NCBI RefSeq assembly: GCF_958295425.1
Contig: NC_081138.1
Location: forward strand, 22,983,886 to 23,047,885
Length of the DNA: 64,000 nucleotides
Direction: 5' to 3'
Source: Solea solea
Lineage: Eukaryota; Chordata; Actinopteri; Pleuronectiformes; Soleidae
The notes beneath the pieces were generated by a model. It was not told the DNA's origin. It saw nothing but the letters and a program-made list of their open reading frames with translations, and did not search any database. The stretch's first letter is position 1. Each line of letters opens with the position of its first letter. Position numbers and translations under genes: made by a program. Below are positions 1-14,080 of this stretch, piece by piece.

Positions 1-1090
1 AGTAACGCAACACTATGGACGTACCCAGAATAAACAAACAGACAGGATGGAGACAAGGGAGAGGGAGGGGAGAAAAGGATGGCATAAAATACAAATAACA
101 AAGTCGTCACAAATGGGAAAGAGATGGAAGGAGTGATGAAAACAGGACTGAAACCACTACCGGTCAAACAAACAAACAAACAAACCACCAACCCATAAAA
201 CAACCGGAGGGAGATAAAAGGATCATTCTAATGGACGATTAAATCCAGAAGAAGGCAATAATGCAGCATTACCAGTACCAATCTGTAAAACATATCAGAA
301 AAGAAGAAGAGAAAGGGGAATTAATAGAATTATTTTTGTGAATCTTACATGTCTTGATTAAGGGATAAGCTATTCCAGATCCCCACCCGCTGTTATAGGC
401 CACATAATGCTGTACCGGTCATAAAGTCCTCACAAGACCCAGTAAGTTTGATCTTTCTGTTTGTCTTTGAAGTCAAATTCATCCTCTTGCATGCACTTCA
501 TAATAACTAACAGTTTTTTGTGTTTTTTTTTTTTTTTCAGATTTAACAGCTTTTAAACTCACACTGTTTGATTTAAAGGAGTGAAGACATCCTGCTTAAT
601 AGCTGCCCCCTGAAAGGTCACTTTAATTAATGGTGTGACTCTATATCGCAGGTGTGATTACCCAATAGTTTCTCCCAGAATACTAAACGTGAGAGGTTTG
701 AAGTTCCTCTGTGCAAGGTGAAGGTGCCGTGTATTTCATCACCGACAACCTGCACACATCATACACCGGCAGGACACAAAGCTAATAGAGGAGGCAAATC
801 AATCATAATAACCTCCGTGAGAGAGAGATTTACGGCAGTTATCTATCAGTCACTCATCGGCTCTTGCATCACTCCGCTCGGCAGGCAACGCAAAGACATC
901 ACTGATTAATATATATTAACACCCATAAATTATAGTGGCTTTTAACCTTGAAACAGATTAAAGTGAAGTAAAAAAAAAAAGAAAAAGTTCAGTTTGAAGT
1001 ATTATTTCTAAAACTTCAAATGTTTAAATTAACCTTCAGTCATTTTGGAGTCTGTGGAGCTTCTAGACACACTGTTTTAATTCAAATTTT

Positions 1091-1130
1091 ATCTATCTAT
1101 CTATCTATCCATCCATCCATCCATCCATCG
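1091..1130. repeat. (TCTA)n-(TCCA)n compound tetranucleotide microsatellite
   Basis: About five TCTA units pass directly into about six TCCA units, so one array appears to have been converted into the other by a single point change that then spread. Confidence 0.9.
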
Positions 1131-2310
1131 TCTCTACAGATGTGTGAAAATTCTACTTAAGTGCAGTAACAAAGTATTTGTACTTGGTTACATTACAACA
1201 CTGCTGATATGCACAGCCAAAGAGGGGACGTGATACCTCTGGTATGAACAGGCTTGTGTGTGATTTGCAGTGAGGCCTGAGTATATTCGGACGCAGTCTG
1301 GATGTAACTGGATGTCTGCAGAGATCAATGCAACATCTGCCGTTTTGACAGGGACATGGCTCAATGAAGCAAAATATCAAAACCTCCCTCCAACACTTAG
1401 GGAATCTCAGCAATTATATGATAGATTTTCATGAAAGCAGAGGACCAAACTAAGCTTTACAAGTCCCCCCCCAACAGATCCATCTTAAAAACATCGGGTT
1501 GAGTAATGCCGTTAAGCCGTAACATGAACAGCTACTGTGTTTACAGTGCAAAGACATGGTCAGCACCTTAGACTCATGCAATGCAAAGGTCAAAACTTGT
1601 CATATGTTGGACATAAAGAGAGTCGACTGTATTCCGTCTTTAGTTTATACTGTTTTCTTAAATTAAAGAACCCAAATGCGTTTTATTCAGAAGCAAAACT
1701 GAAGATACTTTTGTGGCTCAGTCAGAAATAACTATGTCTCCCTCATTACCTGGGCAACTTGTTACGCAGCCCATAGGGCGAAGTTATTGTTGTAGAACCT
1801 TTGAAATGAAAGATCAACTCGTAACTTCTCTCGCAGATGAAAGGCTTCACATAATTGGAGCGGGTTCAAACATGAGGCCCGAACAAATTGACATGAAGCA
1901 TGAGGAAGGATGACAAAATGAAAATAAGATTCAAAGGCACGTCAGAGTCAAAAAAGAAAAAAGAAAAAAAGAGGACTGAATAAAAAGGCAGGGAGACAAA
2001 GAGAAAAGACCAGATCAAAGGGAGCGAGCTGGAGGTCTGTGATGGAGCCACAATTACCTGTTATTTTCTCATCATTCTTAATCTGACCTGCTGGGAGGCT
2101 GTGCATATAATTCCTAAATAGAAGTAACCATTTTTCTCTGAACACCGTATTTTGTCCAGCCCTGCACTTAAACTCTGTCTCCTCACGATGCTCTGGCATT
2201 GCAGACACACTGGTGCAGTTACACGGGCTTGTGGAAGCTCATAGTGACTTTTTATTATGAGATATTCATGCTGCAAACATTCAAGGAGTATGAAAATGCA
2301 TAATGTGTCT

Positions 2311-2375
2311 GAAACCTGCATTCTCTTGAATGGCCAGCAGGGGCGACTCCCCTGTTTTGTTTTAAGTAAATGAGT
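2311..2375. repeat. Dispersed repeat, copy 1
   Basis: A segment containing ATTCTCTTGAATGGCCA recurs at 11081-11150 with matching flanks (TGAAACCT before it, a TTTTA-rich stretch and GTAAAT after it). The two copies are diverged. It is probably an old interspersed element of unknown class. Confidence 0.5.
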
Positions 2376-5300
2376 AATTAGCCCCTTTTCCGCCAACATT
2401 TCTACAAACCTTGATTACCAGGACCTTATTTACCTTATTTATCATGTCTTTTATTATTATTATTTCTTGAATCTTGAATGTGGCATATGTGAAGAAATAA
2501 AATGTTTTATGGAATAAAATGAAAATTTTTTAAGTGGCTTGTGTGGGATGAACTATTTTTCCATCATCCTTTCTTCTGCCCACGCCTGCCTACTACTGAG
2601 AAGTCACTTATTGGCCTTGGCATCCACCAATTATAAGTGTTCAATACAAAGTGCCAAGAGAAACTTGAGCTGAATAGCCTTTGAATTTCATGTCCCCCTT
2701 CCTCAGTTCTTTGTGTGGAGCCACAACAGTAACAGGAAAAAAAAGGATTCGATGGAATCTCGGAGAGGCATCAAAAGATACAGCAGCAGTCTGGAGGAAG
2801 ATACTTACAGTGGTTGTGGAGTGAGCAGAACCACTCTTTGTTGAAAGAAGTTTAACCTCCAGCTGATAATGAAACACTTTGCTCCTGCAAGTGGAAAACC
2901 ACAGCTGCTGTACCAAGACACTACGTCCTTTTTTAATGCAAGTGAGAATTTGTTTTGCAGAGGGCAGTAATCGTTTTCAACACATCGTCAATACTTTGTC
3001 CAAAGTCGTGGGTCAAACTAGTCTTTTTTTTTTTCGTAACATAAACTCTAAAAATCCATCATGTAGATCAGAGTCGTGAAACAGTGAGTGGAGAAGATGC
3101 AAAATAACCTCTGGCTTCTTCCACTCAGTCTTACTGTGTTAAGAATGATTAGTGCGACATAAAGCTCGGGGAAACTAAATGAAACTAAAGGAAGAAAGCC
3201 TTTGTTAGTGTAATCACATGTGATGCGACAGTGCTGCCTGAAGGACATGCAGTATAAAGGAGCTGCAGGCCTGTGATTGTTTGTATTTTAATAACAATGA
3301 CTAAGACGAGCAATTTACAAAAAAGTTAAAATGATCGTTTGGGGGAAGCTCATCTTACCCTCAGCCCTTATTAGCACCGTCTATGAGCTGCAGTGAAAAT
3401 GTGTGGTTGTTCTCCGTGTTCACTCTTTTAATCGCACAGGAAATATCCTCATTTTCCAGCAGCTACAGAGTATTTACAAAAATACTTAAGGTATAATTTA
3501 TTTCTTCTCTCCTCTGTATTGGGCCTCCTGTTAGGAGCCAGCTATCGTTGTATTAGCACCAGATTCATACAACAAAACATTACAGGCTAAATGAATAATA
3601 CATTCTTATTCCGCGTATCGATCACTGTTGGCTCCAGGCGAACAAAAAGCCGTCTAACGCAGTGATGTGATCAGGTACAGAGAGGCTCTGGAAACACTCC
3701 TGCAGTGCCATTCCTCTTGCTGACTCACTTTCTGGACACTAAAGGAGGCCATTAAAGGAAAGCTCTAATGGATGCTGTATTTCCTTAATGCAGAGCTATT
3801 CAGGACACAGACGCGCCGTATCAGTACTGAATAACTCAGCGTCAGAGTGCTGAAGTGGCTTTTAACCCAGCTCACAAAAGACACACAAGAAGAAATAGTT
3901 TTCATCCATCCGTCCACACAGTGACATGGGATCCGTACCTACAACCGAATGCAGCAAACAAACCTAATGGAGCCATGGCACAGTTTCTCTGGTGCATTAA
4001 AAAGTGCTGAAAGTTAAGGAGAGGAGGAAGGAATGAATGCCAGGTTTCCATCATCTCATCTTTGACTGGAGTGGATGAAAATCTGCATTTGTATAGATTC
4101 ATAATGAATGGACTATGCCCCTCATATGTGCATTGAGGCCTTGTTTTAGGGAGGCCCCCACCTTGCACCACCGTGTCTCTGCAACGACACACCAACCAGA
4201 GCTTGCGTTTCAGGTTTTGGAAAAATATAAAATTTTACACAACTTATATTGAATTTTTTAATATTTTTTTAAAGAATATGTGTGAGTAAATAAATACAAA
4301 TATATGATGAACATCACTTTGGGTACGATAAGGCCACTGTAGTGGAAATGGGAGGGGTGACGGGAGGAGCTTTATATTCACAGTCTGCATTCACACCATT
4401 AGATTAGGTTAGAGATAATGGCTGGAAATACTTAATTAAGAAGGAATTCTGCAATTTCAATAGTCACAGGAAGCAGAGGAGTGGCCCTGGCTATTGGTCA
4501 AGGACAGTGGTCACACTCCACTTTCCACACCAGTCGCACGTTCTTCTTAATCATCACAAGTCAATAGTGCTCTTCCTGTTCCAATGAACTGCCACAGATT
4601 GTAAGGAAGCAATTACGAGCAACAGACATAAGAACTCAGCCTGTGTGTGTTCCAGAAAAAGAAGTTTGACCCAGTTGTCAGGATAGTTTTCCATCTTTAT
4701 ATTGGCCGAGTCCCAATGTCCACTCGCACCCACTCACACACTTTGAGTTTACGATGAGACAGTCGGGGCTTAGGGATATCTCACTGTGAAAATGGTTATG
4801 TGTGTGTGTGTGTGTGAGGTCGTCTCATGGGGATTTCGAGTACTTTATGACCACTTTCTGAAAGTTGGCATTTCTACAGACCTTGCCTGAGGGAATTACC
4901 CATAGTTCATGACGCTATGATGTTAGACACCCAAGCACAGCAGTGCCACTGTTAAAAGAAGAAGAAAAAAGTAATGACGTTGATACACTAATAATCTAAT
5001 TTAAGAACTACAGTATATTAAGAATTCCTTGAGTAATTGCAGTAGTAGTGTGAGGAGTGTATGGAAATGTGTTCATGTACTACAGGTAAAGAAAAACACA
5101 AAGAAGTCCAACCAATTAACAGAAAGAAAACGAAAAAAACCTCCCTAGTCATTCTGTGTTGTGGCTGATGTGTTGATCACATTTTTATAGTCATAGAATA
5201 AATAGGGTCCTTGGCTAGATGATATATCATATACCTATGCTATAATTTTGAAGCCAGATTACCTTCAAGTGCTTGATTTCAGATTGTATAACATCAATCT

Positions 5301-6589
5301 CAAATCATTTTCAGTCCATAGCTTAATGGGCTGATGATTACTGATCCTGCTTTGATGATGTCGCTGCACTAAGTTATCAGATGAGTGCGGGTTGACACTC
5401 CGCATCCCCATCCCAAAATGCAAAAGGAAAATGTTTAATGTAATTGCACAAGCTCAGCAAATTCACACAAACACGGAGACACTAACAGAGAGGGGAGTGT
5501 GTGCACGTGGGTCCACTGGTTGTATTTCCCTGAAGAGAATGTGGTTTGTGCACAGCGCCGCAGCCGTAACGGATGAAGATGGATTAGCAAGTGTCTGATT
5601 GTCTTAGGGAAGCACAAATGAGACAGAGAAGCACATTACTCCACCGTGCCAAAGTCCCAGGTGAACGTCTCAGTGATTCTGTTGACTGGTTATGAAAATC
5701 AAGACAGCAGATTCCTCTCCCCTGCCCCCCCCCCCCCCCCACATCTCTTTCCATTGCTCCCCTCCACCTCATTTTCCTCTACTTCTGGGACAGAAAGTTG
5801 CTGAGTCAGCCATGGAGACGCCGTGGCTCTTGGAGTCGATGACACTCGTGTCTTAATGTTTGGGTGAGAACTGAAGCGGTGTTCCAGTTCAGGGGTCTTG
5901 TACTCTCAAAGAAGCGAAGGCATCTGGGCTGCACCAGCAGACGGTCTTTAGAGGAATGACTTGGACATCATTATGAGTCCTCAAACACCAAAAACCTGGA
6001 AAAATAACACTTTTATCTCACGGGACATCGTAATTGCTGGTCTACTGCTGCGTCAAACTGTGACACGGTGTTAATTTGGTAAAATTGATTGAAAGATTTC
6101 AAACACTGAAGTCACAGAAGAGGATATTTACAGCTGTTCGCTAGGTTTTCCAGGTGGAATTTGAACCTATAATATTGAATGGAAAAGCATTTTATTGGAT
6201 CACCAACAATTTTGGCAGATGGCGGAAGAAGAAATAGCAGGTGTCACTTGCTTCTGGGAATATTTGCTAAACCATCTCCCATGGAGGCTTGTAGAGATTT
6301 GGGCTGAATTCAGATGTCCCTGTCTCTGAAAACTGAAGATCTCTTTGTACCGAGTAATAATATGATTATTGTTATTGTCGCAGAGAACTGTGATGTAGCT
6401 ATCAAGACATTGAGATCACAGATAAATGATATATTTAAAAAATGCGTTGCTTCACAGTGTGCCCACATCCAGTGTGACCTATAGGCGTTACAGCGTGGAA
6501 TTGACTGAAAAGAAATGTATTCCTCTTTGGAACTGAACACTTGACCTGTGGTCCTCATGTGGACTAGTCCTAATGCAGCAGAACCTCGT

Positions 6590-6764
6590 TTCTGAGAAAC
6601 TGCTTCGGTTTAGGACTGAGATTTGAATTGTGGTTCGGTTAAGGTCCGGGTTAGGCATCAACTTGTTATGGATAAGGTTAGGGATACAGTTTTCATGAGG
6701 TCGTCCAAATGAATGGAAGTCAATGCCAGTCCTGAAAAGGAAAGCTGCACAAACCTGTGTGTGT

Positions 6765-6795
<31 letters not shown>
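6590..6795. repeat. Dispersed GGTTAGG/AAGTCAATGC-type repeat ending in (TG)n
   Basis: The segment has a run of GGTTAGG-like words, then GAATGGAAGTCAATGCCAGT, and ends in an interrupted (TG)n tract at 6757-6795. Related sequence occurs at 43165-43310, 45670-45790 and 54945-55142, the last also ending in (TG)n. I read it as an interspersed family of unknown class. Confidence 0.55.
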
Positions 6796-6935
6796 CCTGT
6801 CAGGGATCAGTCAGCCTGACAGGTCATTAACCTGGTCGGGGCGATGCAACACAGCTGTCAAGCACTGAAAGGTCAAGGAAAGTTCATGTTCATACACTGG
6901 TTTATCAACTGATACGAACCCTGTCATGACACATA

Positions 6936-6976
6936 CAGAGAGAGAGAGACACACACACACACACACACACACACAT
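6936..6976. repeat. (AG)n-(AC)n microsatellite
   Basis: A short AGAGAG run leads into about 15 AC dinucleotides. Confidence 0.9.
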
Positions 6977-8187
6977 ATTCCTGCCTCTCTCAGGGATGTA
7001 GGGAACCGAGGGGACCGGGAGTTTCTAGTTTATATATTGGACTGTGGAGTGATCTCTGCTGCACCAACTCAGTGTTTCACCAAAGTCATTTAAAAAGGGT
7101 GTTTTTGTGACATTTTGTTGCATTTGTACTGTTTAGTTACACCTTCTGCATGCACCGTGGCTGCCTCACATATCCTGCTTTCATTGGGTACATTGGGTGC
7201 ACACATCTTTGAAAATTAACAGTGATACATCCACATTGTTGGGTTTCACATATGATGTATAATGGAACCATGGTGGCTTTCTCTGCCATGACACCAGTAC
7301 CATCATAGCCTTTCAGTTGTTCTATATACAGTCTGACTTCTGATGTCTGCGCCCTAGTGGAATTCTGCAGTAACATGGAGCACTTGTGAAGTGCATGGCA
7401 AGAACGTGAACTATACTGCATGGCATGTTTGAATCCAACCCGTTACTCCTGAGAGAACTAACTGAGCCAAACCCCCAACAGGCATTGTGATTCTTGTGAC
7501 TGAAACCAACCTTATTCAGATGGCAGGCCATGATGGGCTTGGGTCAGTATCTGCTTGGTTTGACCAACTATCTCATGAAGCACATGCTTGACGCGTCAAC
7601 AGACACGTGTGGCTAAAAAGCAAGTATATCTTTGGCCCATTGTAGAAATCCTTGGAATTCCTTGCTGCAGGTTATTAAATAAAGCAGCAGACAAAGAAAT
7701 GATCCTGTGGGGACTCCGGTCCTTGAGTTGAAAGCATATCACTTTGGCTATGAACCGTGAATGAAAACAATGCACATTAGAAAACAGCAGCTCCTCTGTC
7801 CACTGACTGCTGAGGTAGCAAGTTCTTCATCTTATCACAGAGTCATCACAGAAACTCTGCGATGTACCAGACACAATGTTCTAATGCCAGAGTTCGATTT
7901 CATCATGTTCCTCTCGGTAAACATCTCAGAGATTTATGGATGTGATAAATTAAAACTGCAGTGTTTGAAGGAAAAACTGCAGAAGAGACAGAGAGTCGGG
8001 GAGGCCATGAAGTTCAGACATCTTTCATTGCTAAGGAAAGTGTGGAAGGTTGAATGACTAAATAACCGCTAAGATGAACTAAATAAAACATATGGTGTGC
8101 AGTGGCTTTGTTGTGGGACAGCACTGGTTCTGGGGTATACAGTATATCCAGTGTGAAACAGCTGCAGCAGTAGTGATTAGATGAGGG

Positions 8188-8340
8188 AACGTCTACATTC
8201 ACACCAGCCCTTCTTAATCGAACCGTAGTTCGTTTGCTTGGAAAGTCTGGTTCATCCGGGGAGTTGTGAATGCGCAACACTGAATGCAGGAAGCGGACTA
8301 CAATGCAGGGCATTGTGGGTAAACACAACCAAAACATATT
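8188..8340. mobile_element. Fragment of a MITE-like element
   Basis: It begins with ACATTCACACCAGCCCTTCT, close to the terminal sequence of the element at 56945-57335 read from its 3' end (TGCATTCACACCAGCCTCTT). It shares further words such as TTGTGAATGCGC. No second terminus or target duplication is clear, so it is probably a decayed piece of a DNA transposon family. Confidence 0.35.
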
Positions 8341-8449
8341 AGGCGTGTGTAGAATGATAGCTGGGAGAAATGACGGAAATAGATCACAACCATGATCTTT
8401 TCAATCAACTGTGAGCTCGTATGTGGCGGAAACAGAAGTTACCCTACAT

Positions 8450-8871
8450 CAGGGGTGTCAAACATACGGCCCGGGGGCCAGAACCGGCCCGCCAGAGGGT
8501 CCAATCCGGCCCACAGGATGAATTTGTTAAAATTTCACACTACAATTACAATCTAAACGTAATGTCAAATACAATATTTTTCTCTTCCAGATACTTGTGA
8601 CTAAATGTTTGTGCCTTTTTAGATCCAGTGTGATGTGTAAATAGTACATTTAGGCACAATATTGTTGAAATTGCACTTATATTTCTCAAGAAATGTCATG
8701 TTTTGTAAAAATATCCTTCATTAAATGTAAAACAAAGGAGAAAAAAAGCAAGGAGTTCTTGTTGTTCATAGGTTATTATGCTATTATTTTACTATTTTTA
8801 CTGGTCCGGCCCACTTGGGATCAAATTGTGCTGTATGTGGCCCCTGAACAAAAATGAGTTTGACACCCCTG
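8450..8871. mobile_element. Non-autonomous hAT-type DNA transposon, intact ends
   Basis: The 422-bp element has 14-bp terminal inverted repeats CAGGGGTGTCAAAC / GTTTGACACCCCTG. It is flanked by a perfect 8-bp target duplication CCCTACAT at 8442-8449 and 8872-8879. An 8-bp duplication and CAGGGG ends are typical of the hAT superfamily. There is no transposase frame inside, so it would have been moved in trans. A diverged relative lies at 61598-61966 and a possible fragment at 48981. Orientation is arbitrary. Confidence 0.9.
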
Positions 8872-11080
8872 CCCTACATTAACTAACCAACAAACAGTTT
8901 AGTCTTCTCCTTCAATGATTCTTGATGCAGCGCTGCCATCATCACTCAGATATCATCAATTTTCTTTATAGACCAACCAAACATTTGAGTTTGTTACAAA
9001 AAGGAAAAGAAAAAAAAAAAAAACACTGACATCATAAAATCTCAGCTTTAAAAAAAACCAAAATGTTTTCAGAGAAACATATTTTGTCTTATATTTTGGG
9101 ACTGGCACAGTTTAGGTGCTGCACCCACATCTTAAAATAGAAAAAGAAATGAAAGGAGGAAAAGAAAAATGCTGACCTTGAACGATCCCCCAAGAGAAGG
9201 AAAACATCTCTGCATTTTTTAATGGTTTCTGCTACCTGCACATTTGGTCCATCATAAAAAGAAAAAACCTGTAGGTTTTTATTTTTTCTCATATTTTAGG
9301 TGTGCCAAGGGAATGAAGTGTCTTAACTGTCCTGGAGTTTATGGCAGCAGCATCTTTGGCAGACATACACGCATCATTAAATTGTCTGACCGCAGGATTT
9401 ATGGAAGCTGAATGGGCTATAAGTCACATGGGCAAAGGCCAATATAAAATTAATAACTGATTGGCCATTAAAGATGTTCTGCTTGCCCTATAAAATATCA
9501 ACTTGAAAAGAAAGTTTCATACAAATGAATAGGATTTATGAACAGAAAAGTATGAATGTCCTTTTAAAGATGAACAGCCTCAGTCACCAGTTTGTTTTTC
9601 CAGCACACATTTCAAAGAAAAAACATCATACAATAGTCAGGTCATTCAGCATATTCTGGATTATTGTGAAGGACGTATGTTATTGAGCTCAGACACTTCA
9701 ACAAAAGGTAGGATTTGCTCTCAGGGTCCCCCTACAGTTGGTAAACGCACCTCTAATGTACAAACAGCCATGTCTTACCCTTGTTATACCATTTTATAAA
9801 ATTATGATTACATTGTTTGTTTTGTGTTTTTTTTTTAATAGTTAGGAATAAAAACTAACGCCAACAAAGTGACAAGAGAACAATAGTGCAACTTGAACCC
9901 AAACAATCTCGATCCTCAAAGCACAGGCAGACCTCAGTCCTTTGAATTCTTACAGTAGACATGGATAAGAAGAAACAAGGCAATGGTCTGATAACTTCAA
10001 TAATGTATTTGTCATCAAACATTCCTAACCAGTCACCATTTACCGTTTCCATGTACTGTGAAGAGAAGAAGTCCGGAAGACGGAAACATGATAATCATTA
10101 ACTCCAAAGTTTAAAAACATGCGGTGATTATTCACGTAAAACAGTCTGTGATTAAAACTCTCAATGGAAGCTCCAGTCACAGCATGGAACCATTCAAATG
10201 TGGCTCTGGACAATCAAAAACTACTACGACAGTGATCACTGTCAGGGTGCCATCACAACCATTTTAGCTTTCATTTGGCTACAGTACTGTGTACATTGTC
10301 GCCCTCCTCCATATTGTAGATGTTTCAAAGACAAATCATATATGTTTTGTTTAATCAAATAATCAGAAAGGTGCTTGAGAGGTTACATGCAAACGTGTAT
10401 TTTTCTTGTTATCTTATTCTACCACAGATAACGACTCAAAGTTCATAGGTTCATGTTCAGATGTAAAGATGGGATTGTTTCTCAACTGTTCTCAGTACGA
10501 AACCTGGTGCAGTCATCTGTGTCACACGGGATTGTGCTCAGATCTACAGCTCTGCCCTCAGTCACAGTTGGCCGATGGTCACACCACTGTTACTGATTTA
10601 TATACTCCATTTCCTCCAAAATACTCCCCCTCCGTCTGCCGCCGGATGAGGCATGACGGAGCACAGCGAGCACCAGGCCGGGATCAGGTACTGGGCCATT
10701 ATCACCACATGTGGGTGAACTGCTGTAAAATGTCTGCGATAGATCACCCACAGCTGGGAACACTGAGGGGTTAAAGGCTGAGCTGCAGCCCACTGCCACG
10801 GCATGATTTAGAGTCAATGCACAACTTGTACACAAAGGAATTTTTTCCTTTCCGTCACACAACAACTGCACAGCTATACTAGTGAGGACCAAATACCGGC
10901 CCCCGTCCCTGAACTGAACCTTCTAATCCTTCCTTCTATCAAACCCATTAGCCAGTGCAATCAAGTATCATCCTTAAGAAAAATGGATTTAGACCGAAAA
11001 GTGTTTCTGACGATTGACTGTATGTAAAAACATGAATGTTTGGAGTCCCAAGTTGAAGTGAATCTGATGTGGAAGTGAAG

Positions 11081-11150
11081 CTGAAACCTTTATTCTCTTG
11101 AATGGCCATGATGGGGATGGGGCAACCCTAGTGTTTCTTTTATGTAAATC
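11081..11150. repeat. Dispersed repeat, copy 2
   Basis: It matches the block at 2311-2375 in the same orientation (ATTCTCTTGAATGGCCA core). It is directly followed, from about 11320, by another repeat-like stretch. Confidence 0.5.
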
Positions 11151-13136
11151 GATAATAGAAAATAAGCAAACTAACTTTCCTTTTATATGGGCAATTTATA
11201 GATATAATCATCACCATAGTTTCAGGTCCTCTGCAATACAGCACGATGACCATTTTTATGGACCCATTAGCAGGTGTTGACACTTTGATTGGTGACTTTG
11301 TTGTGGGTTGATGTGCAGTATGAAGTTGATTTTATTTCTATAGCACGTTTAAAAACAACAAGGGTTGACCAGAAGTGTTTTATAAAGGTACTACAAGAAC
11401 ATCAAACACAGTAAATCATGACAAAGTAAAAGTGTAAAATATTTAAGTTTGTAAAATCTTGTAATATCTGCCTTTATAAAGTGTTTAAAAGTGATTTAGA
11501 ATGTAAGATTGTAGGGAGAGTTTGAATTTGAAAAGGAAAACTGTTCCATACTCGAGCACCCAAGTGTGAATATGGAGAACCTCAGACAGGTAAGACGGTG
11601 CCAGTCCATCAAAAGCTTTAAAAGTCTTTTTATGTTATGAACAACCTGAGGCTATAAAACATGCGCTCACAAACCCACAGATGATTACATGCTGGGTTGA
11701 CACAAGATCGACAAATACATTGAAAGGCTGAAAGTGAGCTCTGTGGCCGTGACCTGCGGTGAAAAGGGGCCATTCTATTTCTATAGAGAGGGAGGAACTC
11801 CAGAGGTACTTTGAAACCTCTAACAGTGAATATTGGAGCATGAGGCTGATTGAAAAGTGTCTCTTCTCGCTGCCAACGCCATTGTCGGCGTCCGTGGTTC
11901 GTCTTCATTGCTGTCATTCATCCCTGCATCCATCCTCAGAAATGCTGCCTCCGTATTTAATCTGCGCTGTGAAAGTGTGGACACAATCATCCGTCAAAAT
12001 CCCGACTCAATATCAGTGTGACAGTGTTGGCTGTCAAAATGCAAGTAAATGATTTGTTATCTCTTCAATCCCAGGAAATGAATCTGGACACCATCACACA
12101 TGCATTTGTCTGTGATGAAGACAGTTCCAGGCCTGACATAAGAAATCCCTGCTTCTTGGTTTAAGTGTAAACCTAACAACCTAATGTTCCTTAGGGAATT
12201 CTGAAGCTAAAGTCTATCGTCCAAATTTTAATCTGGCTGTAATCAAGAAAATTAGAGTCCCTTATCACTGAATGCATGGTAAGTAAAGCCGCTTAACTAA
12301 TAAATACTGGGGAAATCACCAGGTAATGACAGATTCCCTGCAGATTATGAAGAGGAAGGAAGGAATTTAAAGTGAATGATGTCGTTCTATGAGGGTTTGA
12401 GGTAAAAAGTGAAAGAAAGAAAGAATAAATCCACTGATTCCAGTGCTGGTTAAAGTGTTCTTGCCATCACTGGACTCAAATTGTCTTTAGTGGCTTGAGT
12501 CTTTGAAAAGTCATGATTTTGAAGGATTCATTTATGTCACCTGACAGTATAACCAGGTGCTTCAGGTGAATCCTGGTATACTGCCTGAAATATCCTTTTT
12601 TTTTTTATCCCACATTTGACTTTTATCTGGTTTTATTTGCCCCCGTGACACAAAGTGAACTCACTTATCCGCGGCCTCGGGAGAGATGAGTATCAACATG
12701 CTGGCCTTTTCTGCCTCAGCAGCAGAGACACGTCAACTAAATGGACATTTTGCCACAGTGCTGGTTGACTCCCGTCTGACCCCTGAGACTCATTTTTAAT
12801 CTCAGCCCAGAAGGCTTTGACATTTCTCTGACATTTAGCATTTTACCGTTACCTTGTGGAACTGAAAAGGGCCAAGTTCTTGGCTCGCGGCGATCAATAG
12901 CCCGTTAGTTCATCCTGCAGCAGGAGCCAAGCTGTTTGAACGTGGTGGTTGGGTTTGTCCTTTTCTTTTCTGCGTCCATATGAGAGAGAGAGATCGCCTG
13001 CTCTCATTCTCTTCCTGAGATCGTTGGATGTTTTCTAAGGGTTTTAGTTTACTTTGCGTAATTTGAGGGTGTCATGAAAAAAGGTTTTATCTGTGATATA
13101 GAGCTGTATTCCACAGTCACAAACCAGCATCTTGTA

Positions 13137-13178
<42 letters not shown>
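13137..13178. repeat. (ATCT)n microsatellite
   Basis: About ten perfect tetranucleotide units, followed by degenerate copies up to about 13210. Confidence 0.95.
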
Positions 13179-13744
13179 TGATCTACCTATAAATTCTCTC
13201 TGTCTGTCTATTTGTTATTACATATCTCTGGAATGCAATCGCTAAAGTCTCCTGACCATTTGTTTTTGTCTTTTATCACCCCGTCACCTCACGCACGCAC
13301 GTCAAAAGAAGTGTCTTTTATATTCTTCTGAGGTATAACACCACAGTGATTGAGATTAGAGTGATGCCTAAGATTAAATGGAAAAATGATACAAAAAAAA
13401 CACACCCTTCCCGTTTTAATTTATTGTAAAACTAGCTCAAATACTGTATAGAAAGAAATGTACAATAGTCGTTTGAGCAATGTTACCTAATAATCCACCT
13501 GACAGTGTAAGGAAATGTCTGTGTTTGTGTGTTTTTGAACACAGCATCAGTCCACCCACATGCTATGAGAAATTGTCCTCATAATAGTCTAACAATGGTT
13601 CCCTTCTGGAACCAAAAACTGTGCTTGGGAACAAAAATAATAATAATTCTAAATAGAAAATCCCCGTAAACAGCAAATATTAGAGAGGGGGTTTGAGCTA
13701 AAATACTTTTCCCTGAGTTAAATTGGGACAACTCACTCTACTAT

Positions 13745-13870
13745 TCATTTGGAAAGCACTTCAATGTCCATTACTTTCTTCATTACAGCTGTGTTGGTAG
13801 AATTTTTGATACATTTTTTGAAATAATAAAACAAAAATAATGGTTTCCATATTTGTTGTATGAGGGGGAG
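13745..13870 (+). repeat. Duplicated segment upstream of the lectin gene
   Basis: The segment GGAAAGCACTT...TTCTTCATTACAG...AATAATGGTT reappears in the same orientation at about 17370-17485, 3.6 kb downstream, with scattered substitutions. This suggests that DNA containing the lectin promoter region was once duplicated in tandem. Nothing downstream of the second copy still looks like lectin coding sequence. Confidence 0.55.
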
Positions 13871-13943
13871 TAGAGTTGTTGCTAATTGGCTAATTACCCT
13901 TCTGCTTTTTTTGAGAGATGATAAGATCAGCATCTGTCGTGTG

Positions 13944-13950
13944 TATAAGA
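13944..13950 (+). promoter_or_regulatory. TATA box of the C-type lectin gene
   Basis: TATAAGA lies 131 bases upstream of the lectin start codon, which allows a 5' leader of roughly 100 bases. The next ATG-containing frame downstream with a signal peptide is the lectin. The placement is by position and motif only. Confidence 0.55.
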
Positions 13951-14080
13951 GCGAGAGTTTAGAAACTGTGACACAGCCTGAGTGTGTTTCTCAGACTGAA
14001 GTTACAGGACGTGACACTGTTGCAGGTTCCCTTCATATCATCATCACCATCACCATCACCACCGTGTCGTCCTCTGCACC

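Larger units (their letters stand above)
1..8187. other. Intergenic DNA without a supported gene
   Basis: I see no splice-bounded reading frame with recognisable protein content on either strand; the open frames here are short and without family resemblance. The stretch holds simple repeats (listed separately where notable), a (TG)n at about 4798-4816, a poly-C run near 5727-5741 and several AT-rich segments. A regulatory or non-coding RNA role cannot be judged from the sequence alone. Confidence 0.6.
8880..13743. other. Intergenic DNA without a supported gene
   Basis: No exon-like reading frame was recognised. It holds A/T-rich runs, a repeat segment at about 11320-11640 resembling the interspersed family around 35770-36660 (a stretch like TTTATTTCTATAGCACGTTT), and the (ATCT)n array at 13137-13178. 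Confidence 0.55.

Noticed and set aside
10406..10892. Overlapping 100-122 codon frames on both strands
   Set aside because: Neither strand shows family resemblance or clear splice signals. They are in a locally GC-richer patch where long frames arise by chance.
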